From Euptelea pleiosperma (Eukaryota; Streptophyta; Magnoliopsida; Ranunculales; Eupteleaceae), in contig CM068549.1 in assembly GCA_035048495.1 (NCBI GenBank), positions 15,471,103 to 15,535,102 of the forward strand: DNA of 64,000 nt, read 5' to 3'. Below, piece by piece: positions 11,150 to 22,020 of this stretch (positions are counted from its first letter, which is position 1; each line of letters starts with the position of its first letter). Under the pieces are notes generated by a model, which ran no database searches, was not told the origin of the DNA, and was given only the letters and a program-made list of their open reading frames with translations. The position numbers and the translations under genes are program-made.

Positions 11150-12304
11150 CATTTGGGGTATGTCGAATGAAGCTTACAAGAACAGACTGAAGAATCTCAT
11201 AAAGCTTAGCAGACTCGCACCCGCACCAATATGAGGGTAAGTGACCTAGAGACCACATGAACCTTTAGGAGGTTAATGAAATAGTTAATTATTGGTCTCA
11301 CACTTGGCCTAAACCTTTAGGGGTTTTTACAAACCTTCTCGATCTGAGATCGGATCGATTTGGGCATGCTTGGATCAAATTGGATCAATCCAAGATCTTG
11401 ACAGATCGATCCCTAGATTGAATCCGAGATCAGATTGATCCTACATTATGATGGATCGATCCGATGGCTCAGACAGAACTTATTCAATTCTCCTTGACCT
11501 GATGGATCGATCCGACTTCTGATGGATCACTACAGGACATTGAATATGTGTCTAATTTGACGGATCGATCTGCCTTTCTGACTGATCGATCCGACTCAGA
11601 TCTGTAACTGAATGTTAGTCGGTCTGAACCTAACGGATCGATCCGACCTCTGATAGGATTGATCTGACTGGCGCAAACTATATAACTAATTCAGTTAGAG
11701 CTCTAACCAACTCATATATTCCTTTTCGGTTAGACTCCACTCTCTATAAAAGGAACCTATTCCTCTATTAGAGAGTATCTCAGTAAATCTGAAGATCACC
11801 ATTCTCTACCTCTTGATCTATTATAATCTAGGAGATCCTTGAGGCTTCTTACTCCTAGAGAGTAGAAGAGAGATCCCTAGGCAAGAGAGGAAGCTATCAA
11901 GCAAGAGAGTTCATATCTCTGTAGACTTCATCCTCTAAGCCTCCTTCAGCCAGCCAAGCATCAAAGTTTAGATTTTTATCTGGCTCGGAGTCTTAGAGAT
12001 GGATTTCATCTTCCTCCATTGATTATATCATTTGAGGATGAATCCATACGTACCTAGAGTAACCACACCCCAGTTACCACTACAAATCTTATTTGCTCAG
12101 TGACTGAGCTTGGTGAGTAAAGAGAGAGATCTGTGACGGATGGACTTACGATCTATCGGTAGATCTTGAGGGTTGTGATAGCATCGCAGTGGAGAGATCA
12201 AGTGACTCATCCTCAATGAAAAGGCAACGTTGGCGTGGTGGTTGTGAAGAATGGAGCGCAGATAACATTGACCGAGGATTCTAATGTGCGGAGTCGGTCG
12301 GTAG
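11150..12304 (+). repeat. Sirevirus-like LTR, left part (split by copia C)
   Basis: This AT-balanced non-coding block has a palindrome cluster, a TATA motif (TATAAAAGG at 11745) and an end sequence (TGGAGCGCAGATAACATTGA) resembling copia LTR 3' ends. The other part is 19412-19731. No second LTR or internal domain is present, so it reads as a solo LTR. The left boundary is approximate, because I could not pair a target duplication. Confidence 0.5.
11344..11685. repeat. Cluster of GATCGATC-type palindromes
   Basis: The words GATCGATC, GGATCGATCCGA and close variants recur about a dozen times in roughly 340 bp, spaced irregularly and separated by related filler (TGATGGATCGATCCGA, CTGATGGATC). 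The cluster lies upstream of the TATA motif of the surrounding LTR-like sequence. Confidence 0.8.
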
Positions 12305-12520
12305 TGTTATCAGATGCGTATTTTATACGTATTGGGTTACTATATAAATACCCCTTGATGTGAGGAGTATACTTGTCTTTTTCTTATTCCCTTTCATATA
12401 AATAAGATTTATGGAGTCATTTTGACCTAAGCACAATAGGCATCCTTTCTCTTTCTCTTCTCTACTCTCTACTCTCTCTTCTCCAAACCTAACCCTAACC
12501 CTAATTCCTCAAATTCAACT
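12305..12520 (+). repeat. 5' LTR of copia C
   Basis: It begins TGTTATCAGATGCG and has a TATA-like TATATAAATA at 12341-12350 and telobox repeats (CTAACCCTAACCCTAATT) near 12488-12506. It ends just before the primer-binding site. Confidence 0.9.
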
Positions 12521-12532
12521 TGGTATCAGAGC
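12521..12532 (+). promoter_or_regulatory. Primer-binding site of copia C
   Basis: It is a perfect TGGTATCAGAGC directly after the 5' LTR. Confidence 0.92.
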
Positions 12533-13736
12533 TATCCGCCGCCGAGGCTTGCCGGAGCACATTTGGGGACAAACTAGGGGCAATTAGACGTCTGCCGACG
12601 TCATCTGACCGTACGGCTGACGTCATCAGCTATATGGACATGGAAATCGAGGTCGGCTGAAAACTTCACCACTTGCTAGAGTATTTTTCCTTGTTTTTCT
12701 ACCATTGTTTGGGAATTTTTTGGATCCATTTGGGGTATTTTCTGATCATTTTTTAGTGTTTTTTCGAAAAAATCAGTTTGTAAACCATTCGGTTTTTCGG
12801 GACCTAAATGACCTTTTTAAGGGGACTTGTTGCTTCGATCTAGTCCCCCCCCCCCAACCTGACCGACATGTGGATAACCTACTCGAAGGGTTCCATTAAG
12901 ATTTGAGGGCTGTAGGAGGTTTTCTTCCCCTACTAGTTACCGCCGGTGCCTATAAACCCTTAATTGACCATCGGCTTGATCCAAAACTCCCTCTAATCGA
13001 CTATCCACTTCTTCTATAAGTGTTCTTCTGGTCCTAGGATGCCTTCTTACATCTATATCCCTTCCCTCAATCATCCGGCCATTTATATGCTCTATTCGAG
13101 GCTCATATGGGTATTTATTGATTCCTATCCTTTGTTAAATCTCTTTTGTTGATTCCGCGCAGGCCCGGCTCGACTGCTAGGCAAGTGAGGCGGTTGCCTA
13201 AGGCCCCCCATATGGAAGGCCCCCAAATTTCAGAAATCTTGTACATATTTTGATTAAAAAAAAATTGAAAAGGCCCCAACCTTTCCATAGGCATCAGGCC
13301 CTCCAATCACTTTTTTTTTCCTGTATGCTATGGGCTATAGTCTACCAAAAAGTATGCTACAGGCTATAGCCTACCAAAAAGGGCCTTATTGGTTGAGAAA
13401 AAATTCGCTGGCCCCGGGGGACTTCAAACTTTAATGTCCGGCCCCCTCCCAAAATGTCTGACAAGTACCCCTTGTTAATCACTAACCAGGGACTTAACTC
13501 GGGTTGAGTTAAGGGATTGAAGTACGTGTCTGACATTTTAGGTGGGGAGACTTCAAAGTTTGAAGTCCCCCAGGGACATCAAATGTTTTCTCTTGTTTGT
13601 GTATGCTACAATACAGCCTACAAAAAGGCAAGACATTCTTTTTTTTCTTATTATAATACAGCCTACCAAAAAGGTCTTTTAACTTAGGTGTATGGGCAGT
13701 AGGATAATTTTGTAAAAAAAAAAAGGCTGAGGCTCC

Positions 13737-14105
13737 AGTTACCGCCTCAAAATGACAGGCTCTGGTTAACAGACACAATATGAGCTACGTGGCACACTCT
13801 TAAAGGACTCTGACCGTATGGATGCTTGGCCAATCCCTAAGTGGACCTACAATTCAAAAATAAGCCTGATAGTGATTTATAGGTGTTGTATTGGACTTAT
13901 TTTCATGGGTTGATCTCAACTGTGGGATTTGAGCAATATTTGAGGTACAAAGATCCAATGTATAGAAATCACTAAGCAGGCTGATTTTTGGTCTGTAGGT
14001 CCACCTAGGGATTGTACAAACATCCATACAGTCCTCTAAGAGTGTGCCATGTGGCTTATATTGTGTCTTGTAATGGGAGCTTGTCATTTTAGGGCGGTAA
14101 CTGGA
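13737..14105. repeat. Foldback (inverted repeat) unit 1 in M1
   Basis: The left arm starts CAGTTACCGCCTCAAAATGA, and the right arm ends with its imperfect complement, near TTTTAGGGCGGTAACTG. In between, words such as CCGTATGGATG and AGCCTGAT appear on one arm and their complements on the other. Confidence 0.75.
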
Positions 14106-14164
14106 GCCCGACACAAAAAAAAATTGTTTAAGTAAAGAGGCAATATGAAATAAGGGTCTGGCTA

Positions 14165-14533
14165 CAGTCACTGCCCTAAAATGACAGGCTCTGGTTACAA
14201 GACACAATATGAGCCACGTGGCGCACTATTAGAGGACTCTGACCGTATGGATGTTTGGGCAATCCCTAGGTGGACCTAAAAACCAAAAATCAGCCTGATT
14301 AGTAATTTATAGGCGTTGGAACTTTGTACCTCAAATACTGGCCAAATTCCCACAATTGAGATTAACCCATGAAAATAAGTCAAATCCAACACCTATAAAT
14401 CACTAATCAGGCTGATTTTTGGTTTGTAGGCCCACTTAGGGATTTGCCAAACATCCATACGGTAAGAGTCCTCTAAGATTATGCCACGTGGCTCATATTT
14501 AGCCGGAGCCTATCATTTTAGGGCGATGACTGG
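14165..14533. repeat. Foldback (inverted repeat) unit 2 in M1
   Basis: It has the same organisation as unit 1: it starts near CAGTCACTGCCCTAAAATGA and ends near TTTTAGGGCGATGACTGG. The two units stand in tandem about 60 bp apart. Confidence 0.75.
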
Positions 14534-14755
14534 AGCCTGAGCCATGAAATAAAAAGGCCCCATTTAGAGTTTTCGCCTGAGGCCTCAACTTGTATTAAGA
14601 CGGCCCTGATTCCGCGAGAGCATATTAGGGTCCTTCATGCCTATTAGGACCTATTCAGATGTTTTCTTGGCCTTCGATGCCTTGTTTTAGCCCTTTCTGG
14701 ATCTAGATCTGATCTCCAGCCTTATATTTCTGGTTCTTTTTGGCTGTAGTTTTTT

Positions 14756-17700
14756 ATGGCAGATCCTCCACCTACCGTGGTTACTCTGCCCTCCTTGGCT
14801 TCTCCTTCCGCGTTAGAAGTGAGCACGGAAATTCCCTCTACTGGTATTGGACGCCATATGGTGCATCACTTGGCGTATGAGAACCCTAGTTTACAGATCA
14901 CCTCAGTGAAGTTAGATGGCAAGAACTACTTACGCTGGGCCTAGGCTGCACGGTTGTTCATTGGGGGCCGCGGAAAACTTGGTCATACTACGGGGGATAC
15001 AGTTGAGCCTCCTAAGACTGATCATTTGTATCGGCAATGGGAGACAGATGATCTTACTGTTATGTCATGGCTACTCAACTCTATGGAGCCAGACATCAGC
15101 CAGAGTTTCTTATTCATGAGGATAGCTCGAGAGGTTTGGGAGATTACACGGAAGACCTACTCAGAGCAGTAGAATGCTGGCAGGGCTTTTCAGTTGCGGC
15201 AGAGTATATCTCACTTTAGACAGGGGGAGAAGTCCCTTTCTCAGTACTATACTGCTCTTCGCAGCATGTGGCAGGAACTCGATCATTACTATTCTTATCA
15301 GCCTCTTCATCCAGAAGAGATAGCTCCCTACCAACGGTATATGGAGAAGGGTCGGATATTTGATTTCCTTGCTAGGCTCAATCCATCTTATGAGCTTGCT
15401 CGTGTTCAGATCTTGAGTAGTAGGATGGATCTTCCCTCTCTCAGCGATGTGTATGCATATCTTCAGAGCGAGGAGAGCCACCAGACTTCCCTCCCCGATG
15501 AGTCTCCAGCTTCCGAGCGATCAGCGCTTGCTAGTTCCTCTGCTCCTCCTACCTTCCAGCACCAACAGCCTCAGAAGGGTCACCCTTCTCAGCCTTCTTC
15601 TACGGCTGTGTCTTACGTTCCTACTGGTATGACTTCAGGGAAGTCCTCTTCGAGGGAAAGGCCCAAGTGCGATTATTGTCGTAAGCTGGGGCATATGAGA
15701 GATAGGTGCTGGAAGCTTCATGGTCGCCTTTGTCAGCCAGGATCCTCTGGAGCCCATACTGCTCGGGTGGATGCTCCTGTGCCTCTACAGGATTCATAGT
15801 CTAGTCCTTTGGTAGCTCCTGCTGGTATTTCTACCGCTGAGATTGTTGTTCTTCGACGGTTGCTGAGTCAGTTGGACGGTCCTTCTGCCACCCCTTAGAC
15901 CTCCTTTGCCCAGTCAGGTAACATTAGACCTGCCCATCATGTGTCCATATCCTCTCCTAGTTCTCCTTGGATCATTGATTCAGGGCTTCAGAACACATGA
16001 CGGGTATGTCTTCCCTTTTTTCCACATACTATTTGTTCTGGTAGGGATAAGGTTAAAACTGCAGATGGTACCTTATCTTCTATCTCTGGGAAAGGAAATA
16101 TCCTTCCTTCCCCTCATTTACCTTTATCCTCTGTTTTTCATGTTCCTACTTTTACCTCTAACCTGTTGTCTGTAAGCTCCCTTACCCGTTAGCTAAATTG
16201 TAGTATGACTTTTTTTCCTTCCTCCTGTGTCTTTCAGGATCTAGAAACGAGGAGGACGATTGGCACTGGACGTGAAGTAGATGGCCTCTATCTTCTGGAT
16301 GGACATATCTCTGAGCCCACAACACTGCAGTCTCATAGTAGTCTTAGTAGTAGTTTATCTTCTGTTCTATGTTGGCATGCCCGTCTGGGGCATGTCTCTT
16401 TTCAATACTTGAAACATTTATTTCTTGCTTTGTTTAGTTCTGTTTTTTTTTTTTTTTTTTTTTCTGAGTTACACTGTGAGATGTGTGAGCTCTCCAAACA
16501 TTGTAGATCCACTTATCAATCTAAAGGTAATAAAAGCGCAAGTTCTTTTGATATTGTACATTCTGATGTGTGGAGTCCTTCCCTTGTTACCTCTATTTTT
16601 GGCTTCCGCTACTTTGTTATTTTCGTTGATGACCATACACAGTGTACATGGGTGTATCTCATGAAAACCAAAGATGAAGTCCATTCCATCTTCAAAGGTT
16701 TTCATAAGATGATCCACACACAGTATGGCGGCATGGCGCCTCCATCAAGGTCGTTCGATTTGACCAAGGTGGAGAGTACTTGTTTGGAGGTCTCTAGCAG
16801 TATCTTTTTGATCATGGGATTTGCCATCAGAATTCCTGCAGCTACACCCCTCGGTAGAATGGTGTGGCTGAATGCAAAATACGTCATCCGACAAAGGTCG
16901 CTCGATCTCTTTTGATCGGTGTCCATGTCCCAAGCTCCTATTGGTCCGATGCTATTTTGACCGCTGCTTACCTGACTTACCGGATGCCTTCCCGTGCTCT
17001 CAACTTCCAGTCTCCGGTCTAGGTTCTTGCTCCTAGCTCGTCTTTATTCCCTATCACACCTCGCATTTTTGGATGTGTCTGCTTTGTTCACATTCTGGGT
17101 CCACATCGTAACAAGTTGGATCCTAAAGCTCTTAAGTGTGTCTTCCTTGGTTACTCTTATTCTCACAAGGGGTACAAGTGTTATCATCCCTCGACAGGCA
17201 AGAAGTATGTTTCTAGATGTCACCTTTCGTGAGGAGACATTCTTTTTCTCCCCTAACTCTCTTCAGGGGGAGAGACGTAGTGAAGAGAGGTCTGATCTTT
17301 GTCCTCTACCTACTGTATCTATGGCTCCTCCGTTCCCGTTGGTTGTCGAGCAACCTACTCAGCCTATTATGGTGTCTGATAGTGCTCCTGAAGCACAGGG
17401 GGAGCTTCAGGTCTATCGCAGAAGAGGGAAGGCCATTGCTGATCTAGTACCAGTGGCTCCATCCTCGGATCCAGGTAACATATCCTCCATCTCTATTCTT
17501 GTCATTTCTTCTTCCACTGATGTGTGTGCTATTGATCTTCGCATTGCTTTACCGAAGGGCACTCGTTGTTGTACTCAACACCCCTTGAGCAACTTTGTCT
17601 CCTACGATGCCTTATCTCCTTCCTACAAGGCGTTCATTACTTCTGTGGACACTATTCCTATTCGCACTTCTGTGGCAGAAGGATTGGCAATTCCAAATGG

Positions 17701-19169
17701 AAAACTGCTATGGTCGAGGAGATGCGTGCCTTAGACAAAAATAAGACATGGGAGCTTGTTGATTTGCCAAGAGACAAGAAGCCAGCTGGGTGCAGATGGG
17801 TATACACAGTTAAGTATCAGGCAGATGGGTCAATTGAGAAGTACAAGGCTAGATTGGTAGCAAAGGGGTATACTCAGACCTACGGGATTGACTATGTGGA
17901 GACCTTTGCACATGTGGCAAAGATGAATTCCAATAGGGTGTTGTTGTCTTTAGCAGCAAACCAAGCATGGCCTTTGCATCAGCTGGATGTAAAAAATGCT
18001 TTCCTTCATGGTGATCTACATGAAGAAGTCTATATGGTACCTCCACCAGGATTCAGCCCACCAGGGGATGGCAGCAATGTGTGTCGACTGAGAAAAGCCC
18101 TCCATGGTCTTAAGTAGCCTCCCGAGCTTGGTTTGAGAGGTTCACTCTAGCAGTGAAGAAGCTGGGGTATATTCAAAGCCAAGCCGATCACACCCTATTT
18201 GTGAAGCACTACTGCCCTCATCGTTTTTATTGATGACATCATTCTGGCAAGGAATGATGCAAAAGAGGTAACCAAGTTGAAGAACCATCTGGCAGGGGAA
18301 TTTGAGACTAAGGACCTGGGGTTTCTCAAGTACTTTCTCAGCATAGAGGTTGCAAGATCCAGTCAAGGGATCTTCATCTCACAACGGAAGTACGTCTTAA
18401 ACCTATTACAGGACTCTGGCAAGCTAGGAGCTAAGCCAGCTGAGACTCCCATAGAGCGGAACCACTAGTTGGCCGACTCGAGTAGTACGCCTTTATCTGA
18501 TGTGGGGGGTTTTCAGAGACTGGTTGGGTGGTTGATCTATCTCTCCTTGACTCGACCAGACATTACCTATGCAGTAAGCGTTATCAGCCAGTACATGCAT
18601 TCTCCTAGGGAGATCCATTTAGAGGTAGCACACTGGATTCTGAGATATCTCAAGTCTGCCCCTAGCAGAGGCCTTCTCTTCCAGAAGAATGACCACATGA
18701 GAGTTGAGTCATATACTGATGCAGACTGGGCAGGTGCCAAGGATGATAGGCGATCTACTTCAGACTATTGCACATTTGTTGGGGGCAATCTAGTTTCTTG
18801 GAGGAACAAGAAACAACATCCAATGCAGAGGCAGAATTCAAGGCAATGGCCCATGGCTTGTGTGAGATGCTCTGGTTGAAGATGTTAGTTGCTGAGCTTG
18901 GTTTTCCAGTCACGGGGTCGGTAAGCCTGTATTGCGACAACAAGGCTGCTATCAGTATTGCTCATAACCCGGTACAACATGATCGGGCTAAGCATATTGA
19001 AGTGGATCGTCACTTCATAAGGGAGAAGATTGTATCTGGAGAAGTCTGCACTCCATTTGTGAAGACCGATGAGCAAGTAGCGGATGTCTTCACTAAAGGA
19101 GTTCCCAGTTGGCAGCTTCACAGATGTTTATGCAAGTTGGGCATGCGGGATATCTATGCACCAACTTGA
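14756..19169 (+). pseudogene. copia C gag-pol polyprotein, broken
   Basis: Gag starts at 14756 (MADPPPTVV) and holds the zinc knuckle CDYCRKLGHMRDRC near 15670. TAG stops interrupt at 14942 and 15170, where relatives have CAG, and again near 15799 and 15897. Protease keeps WIIDSG near 15968-15985 but loses one base immediately after, shifting the frame. A run of about 20 T (16442-16462) expands the pre-integrase region. Integrase, RT (ending before the YVDD motif, which reads FIDDIILARND) and RNase H follow with further breaks, including a deletion in the RNase H VARSS region. The terminal TGA at 19167-19169 precedes the purine tract. Confidence 0.9.
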
Positions 19170-19176
19170 GGGGGAG

Positions 19177-19411
19177 TGTTATCAGATGCGTATTCTATAT
19201 GTAGATGCGTATTTTATACGTATTGGGTTACTATGTAAATACCCCTTAATGTGATGGGTATACTTGTCTTTTTTTTATTCCCTTTCATATAAATTAGATT
19301 TATGGAGTCATTGTGACCTAAGCACAATAGACATCCTTTCTCTCTCTCTTCTCTACTCTCTACTCTCTCTTCTCCAAACCCAACCCTAACCTTAATTCTT
19401 CAAATTCAACT
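19177..19411 (+). repeat. 3' LTR of copia C
   Basis: It is 235 bp. It differs from the 5' LTR by a 19-bp near-duplication just inside its start (ATGCGTATT occurs twice) and about 12 substitutions. It ends at the GGTAG duplication. Confidence 0.9.
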
Positions 19412-19731
19412 GGTAGGATCTTTGCCAGCATAGGGTAACCTTGTTGAACCCGTTAATTTCTTATAGTGCATGATACATCTGATTCATGTCCTGTGGTTTT
19501 TCCCTTTCAAGGGTTTCCACGTATATTCTCTGTTATTTAATTGCTTTGTAGTTATGCAATTGGAGAGGAATAATCAAGCGATCTTTGCTACAAGTATTGG
19601 CTGATTAATCCTTGGTGTTTGGGATCTCTAGGTGAGATAGGTTGATAAGATCGGATCAAAATTTAAATTGATCATTAGTGTTGATTCGACCTAATCATCC
19701 ATCCCCCCCCTCTCTAGGTCTATATCTCAAC
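19412..19731 (+). repeat. Sirevirus-like LTR, right part
   Basis: It continues the LTR interrupted by copia C. It ends in a C-run (CATCCCCCCCCTCTCTAGG) followed by TATATCTCAACA. That polypyrimidine end is common in Sirevirus LTRs and is matched by the block near 43250-43280. Confidence 0.5.
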
Positions 19732-19740
19732 ATATACCTA

Positions 19741-20159
19741 GTAAATGAAAGGGAGCTTTCTTAGTTCCGTGAAGAAAGCCCTCTCAAAAGCAAGCTTAGA
19801 CAATGGTTTAAGCCCACACAAACTTTTCTAGAAAGTCTAGTCAAAAGAACCCACCAAATCGCAATAGAAATACCGAACAAAGAAACAGCCTTTGGGGTTC
19901 CACTTCCAAAGCCTTCAATCCTCCTCTTCAAAACTTGAAACTAAGCCAAGTCTACAAAACAACTAACCAAAAGCTTCTAGCTTGCAGTCATTGATATTTC
20001 CATGGAAACCCAAGTCCCAAGATGTCCCTTTCTCACCATCTCCATTCAATCCTTAAGAAGATATCCTCGATGATCCGATATGGCAAAAAGAACTGGGAAT
20101 GTTGATGAAAACGAGTTAGCCCCATACTATATGTCCTCCCAAACCTAACTCTACCTCCC
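19741..20159. other. Unassigned stretch
   Basis: I see no clear coding similarity. Its AAG- and CCC-rich texture resembles minus-strand LINE 3' sequence elsewhere in the window, but I cannot align it with confidence. Confidence 0.4.
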
Positions 20160-21475
20160 TTGCATGAGATTGGATTCCTTGGCAATTAGATTGTACAGTG
20201 GACTGTTTCTGCTTTAGATATCTGCTAGCATACGTCTTCAGTTGCGTGTCCTTTGGCAAGGTGTCAGTAGTAGGAGTGGAAGGAAGCTCAGAATTCGGAG
20301 GCAAGTCAAGTGGTAGCATGGTAGGTCAAGTGGCACTGGTAGGGGAATCTCCCCCTGAGGAGACATCGGGCTCTCATCAATAAGTCCAAACTCCCCCTGA
20401 AGAGAAGTCCGATCAACCGAGAAAAAAGGAAGACTCTCGAAGAAGGTGACATCCAGGGAAACAAAACGACGATGAGTAGAAGGATGGAAGCACCAGTATC
20501 CCTTCTGAGTTGATGAGTAGCCAAGGAAGACACACCGAGCCGCTTTAGAATTTAACTTATCCTTCCCGTGATGAGAATGAACATATCAGACACAATCAAA
20601 GATTTTGGGAGGAACAGAGAACACATGACAGGAAGGAAACTGTAGTGACAGGGGACTGCAACCGAAGAACTCTCGATGGCATATGACTAATCAGATAGGA
20701 TGTAGTGAACACAGTATTAGCCCAATAACCCTTTAAGAAGTGCAATAGCAACCCGAAGGACATGGCGATGATTGTGCTTAGCGATCCCATTCTGTTGAGG
20801 AGTGTCGGCACATGAAGTCTAATGGATGATGCCTTGCTCTTCAAGGTAGGAGGCAAGGCCACTATACATGTATCCCCCCCATTATCAGAGCGCATGACTT
20901 TCAACGTGGTATCCAGCTGATTGCACACCCTCTTATGGAAGGACTAAAAGATAGCGTGCACCTCATTCTTGGATTTCATGAGATATATCCAAGTGTAGCT
21001 ACTGTAATCATCCACAAACACCACAAAGTAGCAGAAGCCAAACACAGGAGTGGCATTTAGTCCCCAAACATCAGAGTGCACAAGTTGTAATGGAGAAGTA
21101 CCTTTATTATTACTGATCGTGAAAGACACTCGACATTGTTTAGCAAGTTCACAAGTTTCTCAATGGAACTCAAAAGACGGAATAGACACAAACTTAGGTA
21201 ATAGACGCTTCAAAACAGTAAAAAGGTAAATGACAAAGCTGTTATACCATCGCATTAGCAGGTCTTTATTGACTCGAGGACTACTGATGCTCATACTGGA
21301 CTTATGTGCAACTGAGAATGAAGTCGGCTTGCTATTGAGCAGGTACAATCCACCATCCTCCAATCATTCACCTCCTCTCCATGTCTTGAAAGACACAATG
21401 AGTTGGGAAAAAAGTAACACTGCAATTTAGGATATTGGTAAGATAGCTAACAGAAAGCAGGTTAGTGGTGAATTT
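20160..21475 (-). pseudogene. Internal copia fragment F (integrase and protease end)
   Basis: It is a close relative of copia B. The minus strand gives EDGGLYLLNSKPTSFSVAHK (pre-integrase), the HSDVWGLNATPVFGFCYFVV and FVDDYSSYTWIYLMKSKNEV segments, and KQKQSTVQSNCQGIQ. Both ends stop abruptly: alignment with B is lost at 20160 and at 21475, with no LTR, target duplication or tail. Several stops and frameshifts are present. Confidence 0.8.
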
Positions 21476-21902
21476 TCTATATACTTCAGAAAATTTTGTT
21501 GTGAGAAATATTTTCATCTGTACATAGTTTTGGGCACTTCTATTGTGTTATAATCAGCTTTAATAGTGTAACTTATGAGTGTATAGGCATGTCAACTATG
21601 ATCTCCTTGTGGAGCACCATCACTTGCAAGTATGTCGTTTTGAAATATTCTTTTGTTTTTATAATAATTGGAAGGATTTAAAGATTCATTTTTTTAACCA
21701 GCATAGTGTGTTTTTAACTTTCCAGGTATCGCCCGAATTGCTACCCAAAAATGAAACTAAATAAATTTGCAATAGCCCATTTATGGGATTCTTGATATGT
21801 TACTTCTTGAATTATATTGCTGATGACGGTCTAACTGATATACCTTTTATTTATGATCTTTGTCAACAATTTTATGCATTTCCTAAATTGTATCCTGGAC
21901 AG
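21476..21902. other. Intron sequence upstream of ABCC exon 1
   Basis: This AT-rich stretch has a T-rich acceptor-like tract before 21730. No complete exon could be recognised here. Confidence 0.5.
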
Positions 21903-22020
21903 AATCAGAAGGGCAGGAGAACTGTTGACGTATATTCGCACTTTGAAGATGTATGGTTGGGAGCTTCTATTTGCCAATCGCTTAAGGGAGACAAGATCCT
22001 TGGAAGTGAAGTACTTATCT
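21903..22020 (+). CDS. ABCC13: ABCC exon 1 of those visible (end of TMD1 cytoplasmic loop)
   Basis: The acceptor is the AG at 21901-21902 and the donor is GTATGA at 22021. The exon begins with the last base of an Arg codon (phase 2 of the missing upstream exon) and reads through [20 protein letters not shown], the loop typical of ABCC membrane domain 1. It is 118 nt. The upstream partner exon was not found in the window. Confidence 0.88.

Larger units (their letters stand above)
13160..14608. mobile_element. Non-autonomous hAT-type element M1
   Basis: It is 1449 bp, flanked by a perfect 8-bp duplication ATTCCGCG (13152-13159 and 14609-14616). The left end is CAGGCCCGGCTCG and the complement of the right end is CAGGGCCGTCTTA. 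The CAGGG-type ends and 8-bp target are typical of hAT elements. It has no transposase frame. Inside are two foldback units (13737-14105 and 14165-14533). A related copy (M2) is at 24731-30678. Confidence 0.85.
12305..19411 (+). mobile_element. Complete Ty1/copia element C with nested hAT insert
   Basis: The target duplication is GGTAG (12300-12304 and 19412-19416). The 5' LTR is 12305-12520, the PBS TGGTATCAGAGC 12521-12532 and the 3' LTR 19177-19411 after a purine tract. The LTRs differ by about 12 substitutions and a 19-bp duplication, so it is clearly older than B or D. The leader carries a 1449-bp hAT-type insert. The gag-pol frame is degenerate. Confidence 0.93.

Noticed and set aside
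12485..12508. Interstitial telomere sequence
   Set aside because: Only two or three CCCTAA units, at the same place in several LTRs. They are telobox motifs of the LTR family.
21730..21770. Possible extra ABCC exon after a TTTTAACTTTCCAG acceptor, with weak similarity (IARIATQK, then KMKLN in another frame)
   Set aside because: Only about 12 residues fit, a frameshift is needed, and there is no donor or continuation into exon 1. It may be chance or a decayed exon.
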